Positions 54,515 to 63,151 of a DNA stretch of 64,000 bases are shown piece by piece (position 1 is the first letter of the stretch; each line of letters starts with the position of its first letter). The position numbers and the translations under genes were made by a program. Under the pieces are notes generated by a model. The model was given only the letters and a program-made list of their open reading frames with translations. It made no database searches and was not told where the DNA came from. The stretch is taken from the NCBI GenBank assembly GCA_019454185.1, contig CP075368.1, forward strand, positions 3,513,649 to 3,577,648, written 5' to 3'. The DNA is from Phycisphaeraceae bacterium. GTDB lineage: Bacteria; Planctomycetota; Phycisphaerae; Phycisphaerales; UBA1924.

Positions 54515-55432
54515 ATGCGTGAGTCCGAGTTACATGCGCACATCAGGGACCTGGCAGCGGGGATGACGGGTTCATACCCGCGCGTGCTCCTGGGTCCCGG
54601 TGATGATTGCGCGGTTGTCCGAACGGGTTCGCGCAGTGTTCTGACTGTCGATCAGGTTGTCGAGGGTCGGCACTTCGCGCCCGGCACGGCAATCGATCTG
54701 ATAGCACGGAAGGCGGTTGCGCGTTCGATCTCTGATCTGGCGGCGATGGCGTGCCGCCCGGTCTGTGCGCTGGCGACGGGCCTCCTCCCCTCGGGGTATG
54801 GGCACGCGCGGGAGTTGACCGAGCGATTGCACCACTGGGCGAATCGATGGTCGTGCCCGATTGTCGGGGGCGACATTGCCACGTCGCCCGCCGGAACGCC
54901 GCTCTCGCTCACGGTCACGGCGCTCGGTGAACTGCGCGAGGATGAGCCCCCGATCACGCGTGCGGGAGCGCGACCGGGGGACGATGTCTATGTGACGGGC
55001 GCACTGGGCGGGTCGCTTGCGTCGGGGCGTCACCTTGTGTTTGAGCCGCGGGTGGAGGACGCGCTCTGGCTTCGTGCGACGCTGGGCACGGACCTGACAT
55101 CGATGATAGATCTGTCGGACGGCTTGGGGCGTGATGGAGCGCGCATAGCCGTCGCCTCCGGAGTGATCGTCGAAGTCGATGCCGCGTCGCTCCCCCTTCA
55201 CGCCGGAACTGGCGGATGGCAACACGCGATCGGCGACGGCGAGGACTATGAACTGCTGTTCACGGTTCGGCGATCGCTTGGATCCGTCGCCCGCTCGCCC
55301 TACGGAACTCCCCTCACACGGATCGGACGTGTGGTTGCACTGGGTTCGGACCGTTCGACCAGCGCGTGCATCGTGCACTTGCCGGATGGCACGGTGATCG
55401 ACGCCTCCGAGATGGGATGGGACCACACATGA
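54515..55432 (+). CDS. thiL: Thiamine-monophosphate kinase
   Basis: 305 residues from ATG 54515; no strong Shine-Dalgarno is close (a GGAGG lies 22 bases earlier), so the start is not certain. It phosphorylates thiamine monophosphate to the diphosphate cofactor. Signatures: LLGPGDDCAVVRTG near 26, TVDQVVEGRHFAP near 45, RSISDLAAMACRP, VGGDIATSPAGTPLSL and SMIDLSDGLGRDGARI. It also fits the AIR-synthase (PurM) fold typical of ThiL. It lies upstream of the TsaE gene with 31 bases between. Confidence 0.95.
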   Translation: MRESELHAHIRDLAAGMTGSYPRVLLGPGDDCAVVRTGSRSVLTVDQVVEGRHFAPGTAIDLIARKAVARSISDLAAMACRPVCALATGLLPSGYGHARELTERLHHWANRWSCPIVGGDIATSPAGTPLSLTVTALGELREDEPPITRAGARPGDDVYVTGALGGSLASGRHLVFEPRVEDALWLRATLGTDLTSMIDLSDGLGRDGARIAVASGVIVEVDAASLPLHAGTGGWQHAIGDGEDYELLFTVRRSLGSVARSPYGTPLTRIGRVVALGSDRSTSACIVHLPDGTVIDASEMGWDHT

Positions 55433-55463
55433 TGCACGGGACTCTTTGATCCAATAATCCGGC

Positions 55464-56120
55464 ATGAGACTCGAACGCACACTGGTGTCGCACGCGGAGA
55501 CGGAGCGGGTCGCTGGTGCGCTCGCGCCGGTGTTGCGTGCTGGTGATGTGCTGGCTCTTTCGGGCGATCTTGGTTCGGGGAAGACGACGTTCGTTCGTGC
55601 CCTCGCGGGCGCGCTGGGGATCGATGCCGGGCTCGTTTCCAGCCCGACGTATGTGATTGCGAATCAGTATCCGAATTCCCGCGGGCCGCAGATGGCCCAT
55701 ATCGATGCGTACCGGTTGTCTGGCGCGGACGATCTTGATGCCATCGGTTGGGATCTGCTGACGGACGGTTCGTGGATCGTCGCTGTCGAGTGGCCGGATC
55801 GTGTCGGGGGGATCGGTGGCGGCGCGATCGAGCGCGACGCGATGGAGATCCGGCTTGAGTACGGCCCGATCCGAGATGGCGCGGAGTCGCGGCACATAGC
55901 GATGACTCTACCTGACGCGTGGGTCACGAGGCCGGAGTTGCCCGCGCTCGTTGGCGCGATGAGAGCGGGAACGCGATGTCCCGTGACGGGTGAGCCGGTC
56001 TCCCCGGATTCACCCTTCTTCCCATTCTCAAGCGAGCGGGCACGCATGGCGGACCTGAACGCGTGGCTGACGGGCGGGCACACGATCAGCGGGCCGCTCT
56101 CTGATGAGGGGATGGAGTAG
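55464..56120 (+). CDS. tsaE: TsaE tRNA-modification ATPase fused to a YacG-like tail
   Basis: 218 residues, about 60 longer than usual TsaE. The P-loop GDLGSGKTT is at 34-42, SSPTYVIANQY at 59-69, and the rest of the TsaE core runs to about residue 160. TsaE hydrolyses ATP to help TsaB/TsaD make t6A37 in tRNAs. The tail from 171 matches YacG, the zinc-ribbon GyrB inhibitor: CPVTGEPV at 172, PFFPFSSERARMADLNAWL at 184-202, ISGPLSDE at 208. Three of its four zinc Cys are replaced (Thr175, Ser189, Ala193); Cys172 remains. Confidence 0.93.
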   Translation: MRLERTLVSHAETERVAGALAPVLRAGDVLALSGDLGSGKTTFVRALAGALGIDAGLVSSPTYVIANQYPNSRGPQMAHIDAYRLSGADDLDAIGWDLLTDGSWIVAVEWPDRVGGIGGGAIERDAMEIRLEYGPIRDGAESRHIAMTLPDAWVTRPELPALVGAMRAGTRCPVTGEPVSPDSPFFPFSSERARMADLNAWLTGGHTISGPLSDEGME

Positions 56121-56185
56121 CCGTATCCGGTGCGGCTTGTATACTCGGCGCAGCGCGCGATGGCGCGACGCATGGAGCCAGCACG

Positions 56186-57526
56186 ATGCCACAGGTCCAC
56201 GCCTTCCGCCCTTTGCAGTATGTCTCACCATCGGGCGATGTCTCGTCTTTCATCGCTCCTCCGTATGACGTGCTGGACGCGGAGGGGAAGGCGCGGTTGC
56301 TCGCTCGGGACCCCAGGAACATCGTCGCGGCGGATCTGCCCCATGTTCCGGCGAAGAAGATGGGCCCGCCGGAGGCATACGCCGCGGCGGCGGCGATGAT
56401 CGACCGTTGGGTGGCCGATGGTGTGCTGACTCGGAGCGAACGTCCGGCGATCTTTGCCTATCGCCAGGTGTTCGAGTGGAACGGGCGAACGACGGATCGT
56501 TGCGGGATGATCTGCACGCTCGACGCGGTCCCCTTCGGAAAGAGGCCGGGAGGGGGCGTTCTGCCCCATGAGCAGACATTCAGCGGCCCGAAGGAGGATC
56601 GGCTCGCGTTGATGAAGGCGACGCGAGCGCAATTGTCTCCGATCTTTGGTTTGCACGCCGACGGGGCGGGTCTGGCTTCGGCGTTGGTGAGGTCGGTGAT
56701 GGCGTCGCGCGGGGCTGACATGCGGGCCCGAAGCGACGACGGCGTGACGCACGAGGTCTGGCGGATCGAAGATGGCGCGACGATCGAGAAGTATCGTGGC
56801 TCACTCGCCGGCGAGGATGTTTTCATCGCGGACGGGCATCACAGATACAACACTGCGCTCAATTATCTCTCGTTGCTTGAGTCGCAGGGGGCGGTGGCTT
56901 CGGATCATCCCGCGCGGCGCTGCATGTTCGTCATGGTCGGGATGTCGGACCCCGGGCTGGTGATCGGTGCGACCCATCGTGTGCTCGGCGGCATGCGCGA
57001 GTACACGTTTGATGCCTTCCTCGCGGCTGCTTCCGACAGGTTGCGGTTCGAGCCGATCGCCGGGGATCTGAAGGCCCTTGAGCGCGCGGTTCACACGATG
57101 ACGGGCATGGGGGAGAATCGCGTCGGGGTGTACGACTTTGCAACTGGGCGGTGCGCGGTCGCGATTCCGGCGACGGCGGACCCGCTCGCGAAGCGGTTTG
57201 CCGAGAAGCCCCGCGCCTGGCGTGTGCTCGATGTGGCGATCATCCAGCACCTGATCGTTGAAGAGATCTGCCAGCCCCGGCTCAACGGGGGCGAGCCGGT
57301 GACGTGGGCGTTCCCGCACACGATTCCGGAGGTTGAGCAGATCGCATCGGGGAAGGAGACGGGCGCGGGTGGGGGCGCGGGATTCACGCAGCTCGCAGTC
57401 ATCGTGAGGCCCACGCCGCTCGATGCCGTGAAGGAGATCTGCCTCGCGGGAGAGTTGATGCCCCAGAAGTCGACGTTCTTCCTGCCGAAACTCGCGACGG
57501 GTCTGGCGATCAATCCGCTGGCGTAA
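56186..57526 (+). CDS. DUF1015 protein with ParB-like HHRY motif
   Basis: 446 residues, normal for DUF1015. Signatures are an N-terminal RPLQYVSPSGDVSSFIAPPY and SFIAPPYDVL, a middle GVLPHEQTFSGPKEDRLALM and a later FIADGHHRYNTALNYL, which resembles the ParB/Srx nucleotide-binding motif. The function is not settled: some DUF1015 genes sit near serine metabolism and a kinase role has been proposed for related folds. The start ATG at 56186 is preceded by GGAGCCAGCACG. Stand-alone here. Confidence 0.85.
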   Translation: MPQVHAFRPLQYVSPSGDVSSFIAPPYDVLDAEGKARLLARDPRNIVAADLPHVPAKKMGPPEAYAAAAAMIDRWVADGVLTRSERPAIFAYRQVFEWNGRTTDRCGMICTLDAVPFGKRPGGGVLPHEQTFSGPKEDRLALMKATRAQLSPIFGLHADGAGLASALVRSVMASRGADMRARSDDGVTHEVWRIEDGATIEKYRGSLAGEDVFIADGHHRYNTALNYLSLLESQGAVASDHPARRCMFVMVGMSDPGLVIGATHRVLGGMREYTFDAFLAAASDRLRFEPIAGDLKALERAVHTMTGMGENRVGVYDFATGRCAVAIPATADPLAKRFAEKPRAWRVLDVAIIQHLIVEEICQPRLNGGEPVTWAFPHTIPEVEQIASGKETGAGGGAGFTQLAVIVRPTPLDAVKEICLAGELMPQKSTFFLPKLATGLAINPLA

Positions 57527-57529
57527 GCA

Positions 57530-57997
57530 TCAGCCCGCAGAGCGAGTCCTTGAGAGCGCGGCTTCGAGCCACTTCTCAAGGTTGGATGCGGAGGTGTTGC
57601 CCTCGTGGCGAGCGAGCTCTTCGCCCTTCCATACCACGATGAGGGCGGGGATCGGCCCGATGCGGAGTCGGCGTGCGGCGTCGATGGAAACCTGGTCGGG
57701 TCCGGTGACATCGGCGTAGACGGGGATGGTGCCGCCCTTGATCAGTTGTTCGACCTTGGAGGAGGCGAGTGCGTTCCGCTTGAGGGCCTGGCATGGCCCG
57801 CACCAGTCGGCGGTTGCGAAGACGAGCACCGGACGCCCTTCCTGGTCGCTTCTCTGGAGGGCGACATCGAGCGTGACTGCGGACGAGAACGCCGCGGGCT
57901 TCGGGGCTGGTCCGCCCCCTGAGCGCATGAGCCACGCGAGCATAGAGAGCGCGACGACCGCGACGAGAAGCACTGTGAATCCGGCCCGAGATGCCAT
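57530..57997 (-). CDS. Membrane-anchored thioredoxin-like protein
   Basis: 155 residues. A TM anchor occupies 6-24 (GFTVLLVAVVALSMLAWLM), then a thioredoxin fold with the redox motif WCGPC (Cys66 and Cys69) and the cis-Pro region RIGPIPALIVV. It would reduce disulfides outside the cytoplasm or act in cytochrome c-type maturation; the partner is unknown. It converges with the DUF1015 gene and is 10 bases downstream of the CNNM gene on the same strand. Confidence 0.9.
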   Translation of the reverse strand: MASRAGFTVLLVAVVALSMLAWLMRSGGGPAPKPAAFSSAVTLDVALQRSDQEGRPVLVFATADWCGPCQALKRNALASSKVEQLIKGGTIPVYADVTGPDQVSIDAARRLRIGPIPALIVVWKGEELARHEGNTSASNLEKWLEAALSRTRSAG

Positions 57998-58007
57998 GAC
58001 GCCTCCG

Positions 58008-58994
58008 TTATTCCGCTCCGATCACGCCTCCGACGAGGGGCTCGACCAGGTCCTTGACTGTGACGATACCGACAGGCTTGCCGGCACGTTCCACGATGGC
58101 GAGAGATTGTGCCGCGGCCTGGAGCAGTCGCAGGGCTTCAACGACGCGCATCTCTTCGCGGACGATGACGGCTGGGAGGCGATGCTGCTCGATGGGCGTG
58201 CTGGGGTTCAGCAGGACATCGATGGCTCTTGCGGTGCCTTTGAGGCGTCCCGAGGCATCGACGAGCGGGAACGCGTTGTGCCCCGCGCTGACGACCGCGC
58301 GGACGGCCTGGTCCGCGGGCGTGTTGATCGCGATGACGCGGACCTTTGTCCACGGGATCATCTCGTCGCGGACGGTGACGCGTGTGAACTCGGTGGCGCG
58401 ATCGATCAGGGTGGACTGTGCATCGGAGATCGCGCCGGAGACGCTTCCTTCTTTCAGGAGCATCGCCACGCGTTCGCGGGAGCTGGAGAGCTCGCCGCCG
58501 GAGGTGAGGCCGACCATGCGTCCGATTGTGCGCCCGAGCGTGACGACGAGCGGGACGACACCCAGGACGGTAAAGAGGCGTGTGAATGCTTCGAGCGGAG
58601 CGGCGAATCGGTATGTGAGACTGTCGGCGGCGCGTCGGAAGGTCTCTTTCGGCAGCGACTCGCAGAAGACGAGCACGAGGGGTGTGAGCGCGAGCGTGTT
58701 GATGAGGACGATCTGGCTGTCCGCGTAGCCGAGCCCTCCGAGGAAGGCGGTCGCGCCGAGCGCACCGAGGTAGTTCGATATGTTGTTGCCGACGAGGAGC
58801 GTGGCGAGCAGGGAGTCGGGCCTGTCGAGCGAGCGTTGCAGGCGCATCGCGGCGCGGTCGCCTCGAGAGGCGCGGATGCGCAACCGGACACGATTGAGTG
58901 TGTAGCAGCCGGTTTCGACGCCGCTCCACATGGAGGAGCCGACGAGCCCGACAACGGCGAGCGAGAGCCAGCCGATCTGTTCGAGGGTTGTCAT
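58008..58994 (-). CDS. CNNM/DUF21-CBS membrane protein, short copy without a C-terminal CorC domain
   Basis: 328 residues from ATG 58994; start overlaps the end of the upstream paralogue by four bases. The DUF21 membrane part has three or four helices (WLSLAVVGLVGSSMWSGVET, LLATLLVGNNISNYLGALGA). Two CBS repeats follow from about 195, for example VRVIAINTPADQAVRAVVSA and RMEVVRALRLL-type strands, with VKDLVEPLVGGVIGAE at the end. CNNM/CorC proteins take part in Mg2+ or other ion efflux. This copy is cut short against the next gene's C-terminal domain. Confidence 0.85.
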   Translation of the reverse strand: MTTLEQIGWLSLAVVGLVGSSMWSGVETGCYTLNRVRLRIRASRGDRAAMRLQRSLDRPDSLLATLLVGNNISNYLGALGATAFLGGLGYADSQIVLINTLALTPLVLVFCESLPKETFRRAADSLTYRFAAPLEAFTRLFTVLGVVPLVVTLGRTIGRMVGLTSGGELSSSRERVAMLLKEGSVSGAISDAQSTLIDRATEFTRVTVRDEMIPWTKVRVIAINTPADQAVRAVVSAGHNAFPLVDASGRLKGTARAIDVLLNPSTPIEQHRLPAVIVREEMRVVEALRLLQAAAQSLAIVERAGKPVGIVTVKDLVEPLVGGVIGAE

Positions 58995-60277
58995 GCGGCG
59001 TTCGGCGCGTGCGCCGCCTCGTGGAGCGTGACGAGCACGCGCTCGATGCTTCGTCCTGCCATGGACTCGACGCGGAGTGAGAGGCGTCCGATGCGCACCT
59101 GGTCGCCAACGGCAGGGAGGCGTCCGAGCCCTACGAGGACGAGCCCGGCGACGGTGCTGGCTCGACGATCGATGGCCTTCGCGCCAGCGCCCGCGCCGAA
59201 GAGCTCGGCCCAGTCGTGCACCGGCAGTCGTCCGGAGACGATCCACTGGTTGGGGCCGAGACGTTCGATGCGTTCGTGATCCTGTGCTGAGTCGCCGATG
59301 GGCGCGAAGCCGAGGGCTCGAACGATGTCGTCGAGACTGACGATGCCGGTGACGGCTCCGCCCTCGTCGACGCAGATCGCGGTGTCTGTCTTCTGGTCGC
59401 GGAGGAAGCCGAGGAGACCGTCAAGCCGGGAGCGATCGGGGACGAAAGCAGGGCGGGCCGCGAGGGATCGCACGTTGATGGGGCGTCCGGGACGCGTCGC
59501 GATGAGCCCGAGCGCTTCACGCACCTTGATGAGGCCTATCACGCCCTCATCGAGCGAGCCGGCGCAGACAGCGAGTGTCGTGCGCGTGGTGGATCGTGCC
59601 GCTTCGAGGATGGCGTCGCTATCGGCATCCTCCGTGACCCAGGCCATGTCGTTGCGGGGCGTCATGACGTCCCGCACACGGAGCTGGTTCAGCCCGACGA
59701 CGTCGCCGAGCAGCCGGTGGTCGTCACGCTCGATGAGTCCTTCCGCGCTCGCGGCTTCGAGCAGGGCCTCCAGCTCTTCCGAACGCAGCGCGGGCGGGTT
59801 CTCGCTCGGAACGATGACGCGGGCGAGGGGTCCGACAAGGCCTGAGTCGAGCGCGACGCGCACAGGTCCTAACAGACGCGAGGCGCCCAGCAGGACCGGA
59901 GAGAGAACGGCCGTGAACGCGACCCGATGGGCGTTTGCGAGGAGTTTCGGGACAACCTCGCCGAAGAGGATCACGGCGAGCAGGGATGCGAGGGCGATGC
60001 CGGCGGCGGCTGCGGCGGACTCGCTACGCGCCGAGAGGAGTGAGGAGAGGACGAAAAAGGCGACGTTGACGGTGGTGTTGAGAACGAGGATCGTGATGAG
60101 TGCGCCGCGGGGGCTTGCCATCAGCGCCGTGGCAGCTCTGAACGCTCCAGGGCGATGGCGTTCGAGTGCCGTGCGATTCGCCTGGGTGAGTCCGAAGAGC
60201 GCGGTCTCTGTGGCGGAGCACGCCGCGGAGATCAGTAGGAGCGCGGCCATGATCGCGACGATGAGGAGTTCAACCAC
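58991..60277 (-). CDS. HlyC/CorC-family CNNM-CBS transporter
   Basis: 428 residues, full length. An N-terminal DUF21 domain with the hallmark AACSATETALFGLTQANR and TTVNVAFFVLSSLLSARSES; a CBS pair from about 190 (VRDVMTPRNDMAWVTEDADS, TDTAICVDEGGAVTGIVSLD); and a C-terminal CorC_HlyC domain (RLGPNQWIVSGRLPVHDWAE, VAGLVLVGLGRLPAVGDQVR). It is coupled to its shorter paralogue through an ATGA overlap, so they may form a heteromer. Confidence 0.92.
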   Translation of the reverse strand: MVELLIVAIMAALLLISAACSATETALFGLTQANRTALERHRPGAFRAATALMASPRGALITILVLNTTVNVAFFVLSSLLSARSESAAAAAGIALASLLAVILFGEVVPKLLANAHRVAFTAVLSPVLLGASRLLGPVRVALDSGLVGPLARVIVPSENPPALRSEELEALLEAASAEGLIERDDHRLLGDVVGLNQLRVRDVMTPRNDMAWVTEDADSDAILEAARSTTRTTLAVCAGSLDEGVIGLIKVREALGLIATRPGRPINVRSLAARPAFVPDRSRLDGLLGFLRDQKTDTAICVDEGGAVTGIVSLDDIVRALGFAPIGDSAQDHERIERLGPNQWIVSGRLPVHDWAELFGAGAGAKAIDRRASTVAGLVLVGLGRLPAVGDQVRIGRLSLRVESMAGRSIERVLVTLHEAAHAPNAA

Positions 60278-60331
60278 GCGGTTGCTCCTTCGTGATCAGT
60301 GTGGGCGAGGCCGTTGGATGGGCGCGGTGCG

Positions 60332-60898
60332 TCATTCGGCGAAGTCCGCGACCGAGGGGTCGTAGGCCGGATCGAGTTGCTCGATCAGCCGCTCGATGTA
60401 GCGCCAGGCATTGAGTTCGACCCGAATACGGCGGAGCGTCTCTGTTGACGGCTCGAGGACCGCAGTCCTGAAGAGATCCGTGACGCGGGCGATGCTGGCA
60501 TCGCGGCGTGACGCGGCGTCGGCTTCAACGGCGCGGCGTTGGACTGGATCCTTCGATGCAAGGGCGGATTCGACGCCTTCGCGGAGTTCCATGATCGCCG
60601 GCAGGAAGCCGTCGGGCAGGGATCGGTCTTCTTCCTTTGTTGCGCCGCCGAGCCGCTTGAGGAGCACGTTGGCGCGTCGCTCGGGGTCTTCGAGTGTCCG
60701 CTTTGCGGCGTTCAGCGCGGCGGCGGATCTTGAGATCTCATCCTCGGTCTGAATCTGGTGGTCGCTGCCGCTCTCGTTCTGCCTCGGTTGTGAGTCGGGG
60801 TGGATGGAGGCGACGCGTGCGAGGTGGGCCCGCCGGATGGCCTGCGCATCAAGATCGAAGCGGGGCGGCAGTCCGAGGATGTCGAACGGGTCCGGCAT
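60332..60898 (-). CDS. hscB: HscB-like J-domain co-chaperone
   Basis: 188 residues from ATG 60898. The N-terminal J domain has the HPD triad at 33-35 (LARVASIHPDSQ). The C-terminal helical domain with LNAAKRTLEDPERRANVLLK and LPDGFLPAIMELREGVESAL is the HscB domain that brings IscU to the HscA chaperone in Fe-S cluster assembly. HscA or isc genes are not in the window. The C-terminal helix bundle is of the right length. Transcribed with the GNAT gene upstream. Confidence 0.87.
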   Translation of the reverse strand: MPDPFDILGLPPRFDLDAQAIRRAHLARVASIHPDSQPRQNESGSDHQIQTEDEISRSAAALNAAKRTLEDPERRANVLLKRLGGATKEEDRSLPDGFLPAIMELREGVESALASKDPVQRRAVEADAASRRDASIARVTDLFRTAVLEPSTETLRRIRVELNAWRYIERLIEQLDPAYDPSVADFAE

Positions 60899-60972
60899 GG
60901 CATGGATCTTAGAGCGGTTTGGATCGATTCGCGGCGTCCTGGGTCGGCCGGGTGGTGCTGAGGCGGGGCCGC

Positions 60973-61467
60973 TCAGAGTCGTAACTGCCAGAAGATGACG
61001 TCGTGCCAGCGGTCGAATTTCCTGCCGCACTCGGTGAAGATGCCGACGCGCTGGAATCCCACGGATTCGTGCAGCCGGATGGATGCGTCGTTGGGGAGTG
61101 TCGCGCCTGCGACGAGAAGGTGGAAGCCGGCGTCTCTGGCTCTTCGGATCAGTTCGAGGTAGAGCGATCGTCCGACGCCCCGGCCCTGTGCGTGGTGCGA
61201 AACGTAGATGCCGGTTTCAGCAGTGAGGTCGTAGGCGTCGCGTGTGCGCCACTGGGAGCACTTTGCGTAGCCGGCGAACGAGCCGTCGATTTCTGCGGCG
61301 ACCCACGGGTATCGGCTTTGCCCTTCGATCCACGAAGTGCGAAACTGGTCGGCCGTCTCGGGTTGATAGGCGAAGTGGACGGCTGTCTTCTCGATGTAGT
61401 GGTTGACAAGTGCGCACGCGTGCGCGACGTCGCGATCATCGAACGCTCGAACGGTGATTGTGCTCAT
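60973..61467 (-). CDS. GNAT acetyltransferase, phosphinothricin-acetyltransferase-like
   Basis: 164 residues, normal length for the group. It has the recognisable run HYIEKTAVHFAYQPETADQF and TAETGIYVSHHAQGRGVGRS, the latter with the acetyl-CoA Q/RxxGxG/A motif, and VAGATLPNDASIRLHESVGF near the end. This group acetylates phosphinothricin, methionine sulfoximine or other amines. The real substrate is unknown; resistance should not be assumed. Confidence 0.9.
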   Translation of the reverse strand: MSTITVRAFDDRDVAHACALVNHYIEKTAVHFAYQPETADQFRTSWIEGQSRYPWVAAEIDGSFAGYAKCSQWRTRDAYDLTAETGIYVSHHAQGRGVGRSLYLELIRRARDAGFHLLVAGATLPNDASIRLHESVGFQRVGIFTECGRKFDRWHDVIFWQLRL

Positions 61468-61493
61468 GTGTGGCTCATACGCGGTTCTGCCGC

Positions 61494-63050
61494 TCAGACC
61501 TTTCGGTCGAGCAGGCGGTAGCTCACGGCCTCGGAGACGTGATCGGGCAGGAGGGTATCGGCAGCGACGAGATCGGCGATGGTGCGAGCCACGCGCCGGA
61601 TCTTGTCGTAAGCGCGGGCCGAGAGCCCGAGTTCGGTCATCGCCGTGCCGAGCAGCGTGAGTGCTTCCGGCGTCATGGGGGCGAGTTGATCGAGCATCTT
61701 TCCGCTGAGACGTGAGTTGGGTGTGAGCGGTCCTTGGCGAGCGATCTGGCGGTCTCTGGCTCGCTCGGCATGCTCGCGCATCTCAGTGGTTCCGGTTCCC
61801 TTTGGCCCTCCTCGGATTCCTCCGGAGAGTTGTTCCCACTTGACGGCTGGGGCCTCGACGTGGATGTCGATGCGGTCCATGAGCGGGCCCGAGATGCGTG
61901 CGAGGTAGCGTTCCATCTCCCAGCGGCCGACTTCGCCGACGGGCATGTCGCCCTTCGGTGTGGGATTCATCGCGGCGACCAGCATGAAGCTGGCGGGGAA
62001 GCGCATCGCGCCGTGCGAGCGCGCGATCGTGACCACGTGGTCTTCGAGGGGTTGGCGGAGCGTTTCGAGAACGGGGCGAGGAAACTCGGGGAGCTCGTCG
62101 AGGAAGAGCACGCCGCGGTGCGCGAGGGAGATCTCGCCCGGTCGTGGGATCGCGCCTCCACCGACGATCGCGGGTGAGGACGCGGTGTGGTGTGGGCAGC
62201 GGACGGGGCGGATGGAGACGAGCCCTTCCGGGCCGGACGCCTCGTGGAGTTTCCCTGCCGCAGAGTAGATGCGAGTGATCTCGAGCGCTTCTTCGGGCGT
62301 GAGCGCGGGGAGGACGCCGGGAAGGGCCTTTGCCATCATCGTCTTGCCGGTTCCGGCGGGGCCAAGCATAAGAAGGTTGTGAAGGCCGCTCGCCGCAACA
62401 ACGATCGCACGCTTCACGGACTCCTGGCCTCGGACTTCAGAGAAGTCGATCGGCGCGGCGGCGGAGCGGAGGAGCGTGGAGATATCGACGCGTGGTGTGG
62501 GGTCGAGTTCGATTGCGCCCGTGATGAGGCCAACCACTTCGGCGAGTGTTCGCACGCCGTAGACGTCGATGTCCGGGACGAGCGCGGCTTCGCGTGCGTT
62601 CTCTGCGGGGACGATCACGGAGCGCATCCCCTTGGACTTGGCGAGTGCGGAGAGGGCGATTCCGCCCCGGATCGAGCGGACGCGTCCGTCGAGCGCGAGC
62701 TCACCGGCGATCAGGGTTGAGCGGAGATCGAGGCCGTCTTCGCGGTTCGGGGCGGCGGTGCGGATGACGCCTTGTGCCGCGAGAAGACCGATGGCCATGG
62801 GCAGGTCATAGACGGGTCCTTCTTTGCGGACATCGGCGGGCGCGAGGTTGATGAGCACTTTCTGGCTCTGGGTGAAGTATCCGGAGTTTGCCATCGCGGC
62901 GCGGACGCGCTCGGTGGCTTCTTTGACCGCCATGTCGGGGAGGCCGACAACGGTTGTGCGCGCTTCCTCGGCGTCTTCGACGTGGACCTCAACCTCGCAC
63001 GAGAGTGCGTCGATTCCTTGCAGCAGGTACGATTGGACTCGGGCCAGCAT
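61494..63050 (-). CDS. YifB-family Mg-chelatase-like AAA ATPase
   Basis: 518 residues from ATG 63050, with the family start MLARVQSYLLQGIDA; the reading frame runs on to 63761 but that part is not coding-like. It has the N-terminal Lon-protease-like/ChlI domain (VVGLPDMAVKEATERVRAAM), the P-loop GPAGTGKTMMAKALPGVLPA, sensor region GVLFLDELPEFPRPVLETLR and a C-terminal lid domain (GLSARAYDKIRRVARTIADL). YifB (ComM) helps branch migration during natural transformation and related recombination. Stand-alone gene. Confidence 0.94.
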   Translation of the reverse strand: MLARVQSYLLQGIDALSCEVEVHVEDAEEARTTVVGLPDMAVKEATERVRAAMANSGYFTQSQKVLINLAPADVRKEGPVYDLPMAIGLLAAQGVIRTAAPNREDGLDLRSTLIAGELALDGRVRSIRGGIALSALAKSKGMRSVIVPAENAREAALVPDIDVYGVRTLAEVVGLITGAIELDPTPRVDISTLLRSAAAPIDFSEVRGQESVKRAIVVAASGLHNLLMLGPAGTGKTMMAKALPGVLPALTPEEALEITRIYSAAGKLHEASGPEGLVSIRPVRCPHHTASSPAIVGGGAIPRPGEISLAHRGVLFLDELPEFPRPVLETLRQPLEDHVVTIARSHGAMRFPASFMLVAAMNPTPKGDMPVGEVGRWEMERYLARISGPLMDRIDIHVEAPAVKWEQLSGGIRGGPKGTGTTEMREHAERARDRQIARQGPLTPNSRLSGKMLDQLAPMTPEALTLLGTAMTELGLSARAYDKIRRVARTIADLVAADTLLPDHVSEAVSYRLLDRKV

Positions 63051-63151
63051 GGCTACAGAGTACCGAACGGGATGCGAGCGGGCGCGGACGAGTGGTTCGG
63101 TTTCCAGAGTCGCGGGGCGCACCCCCCGAAAGAGCCACGGAGGGTAGAGGA

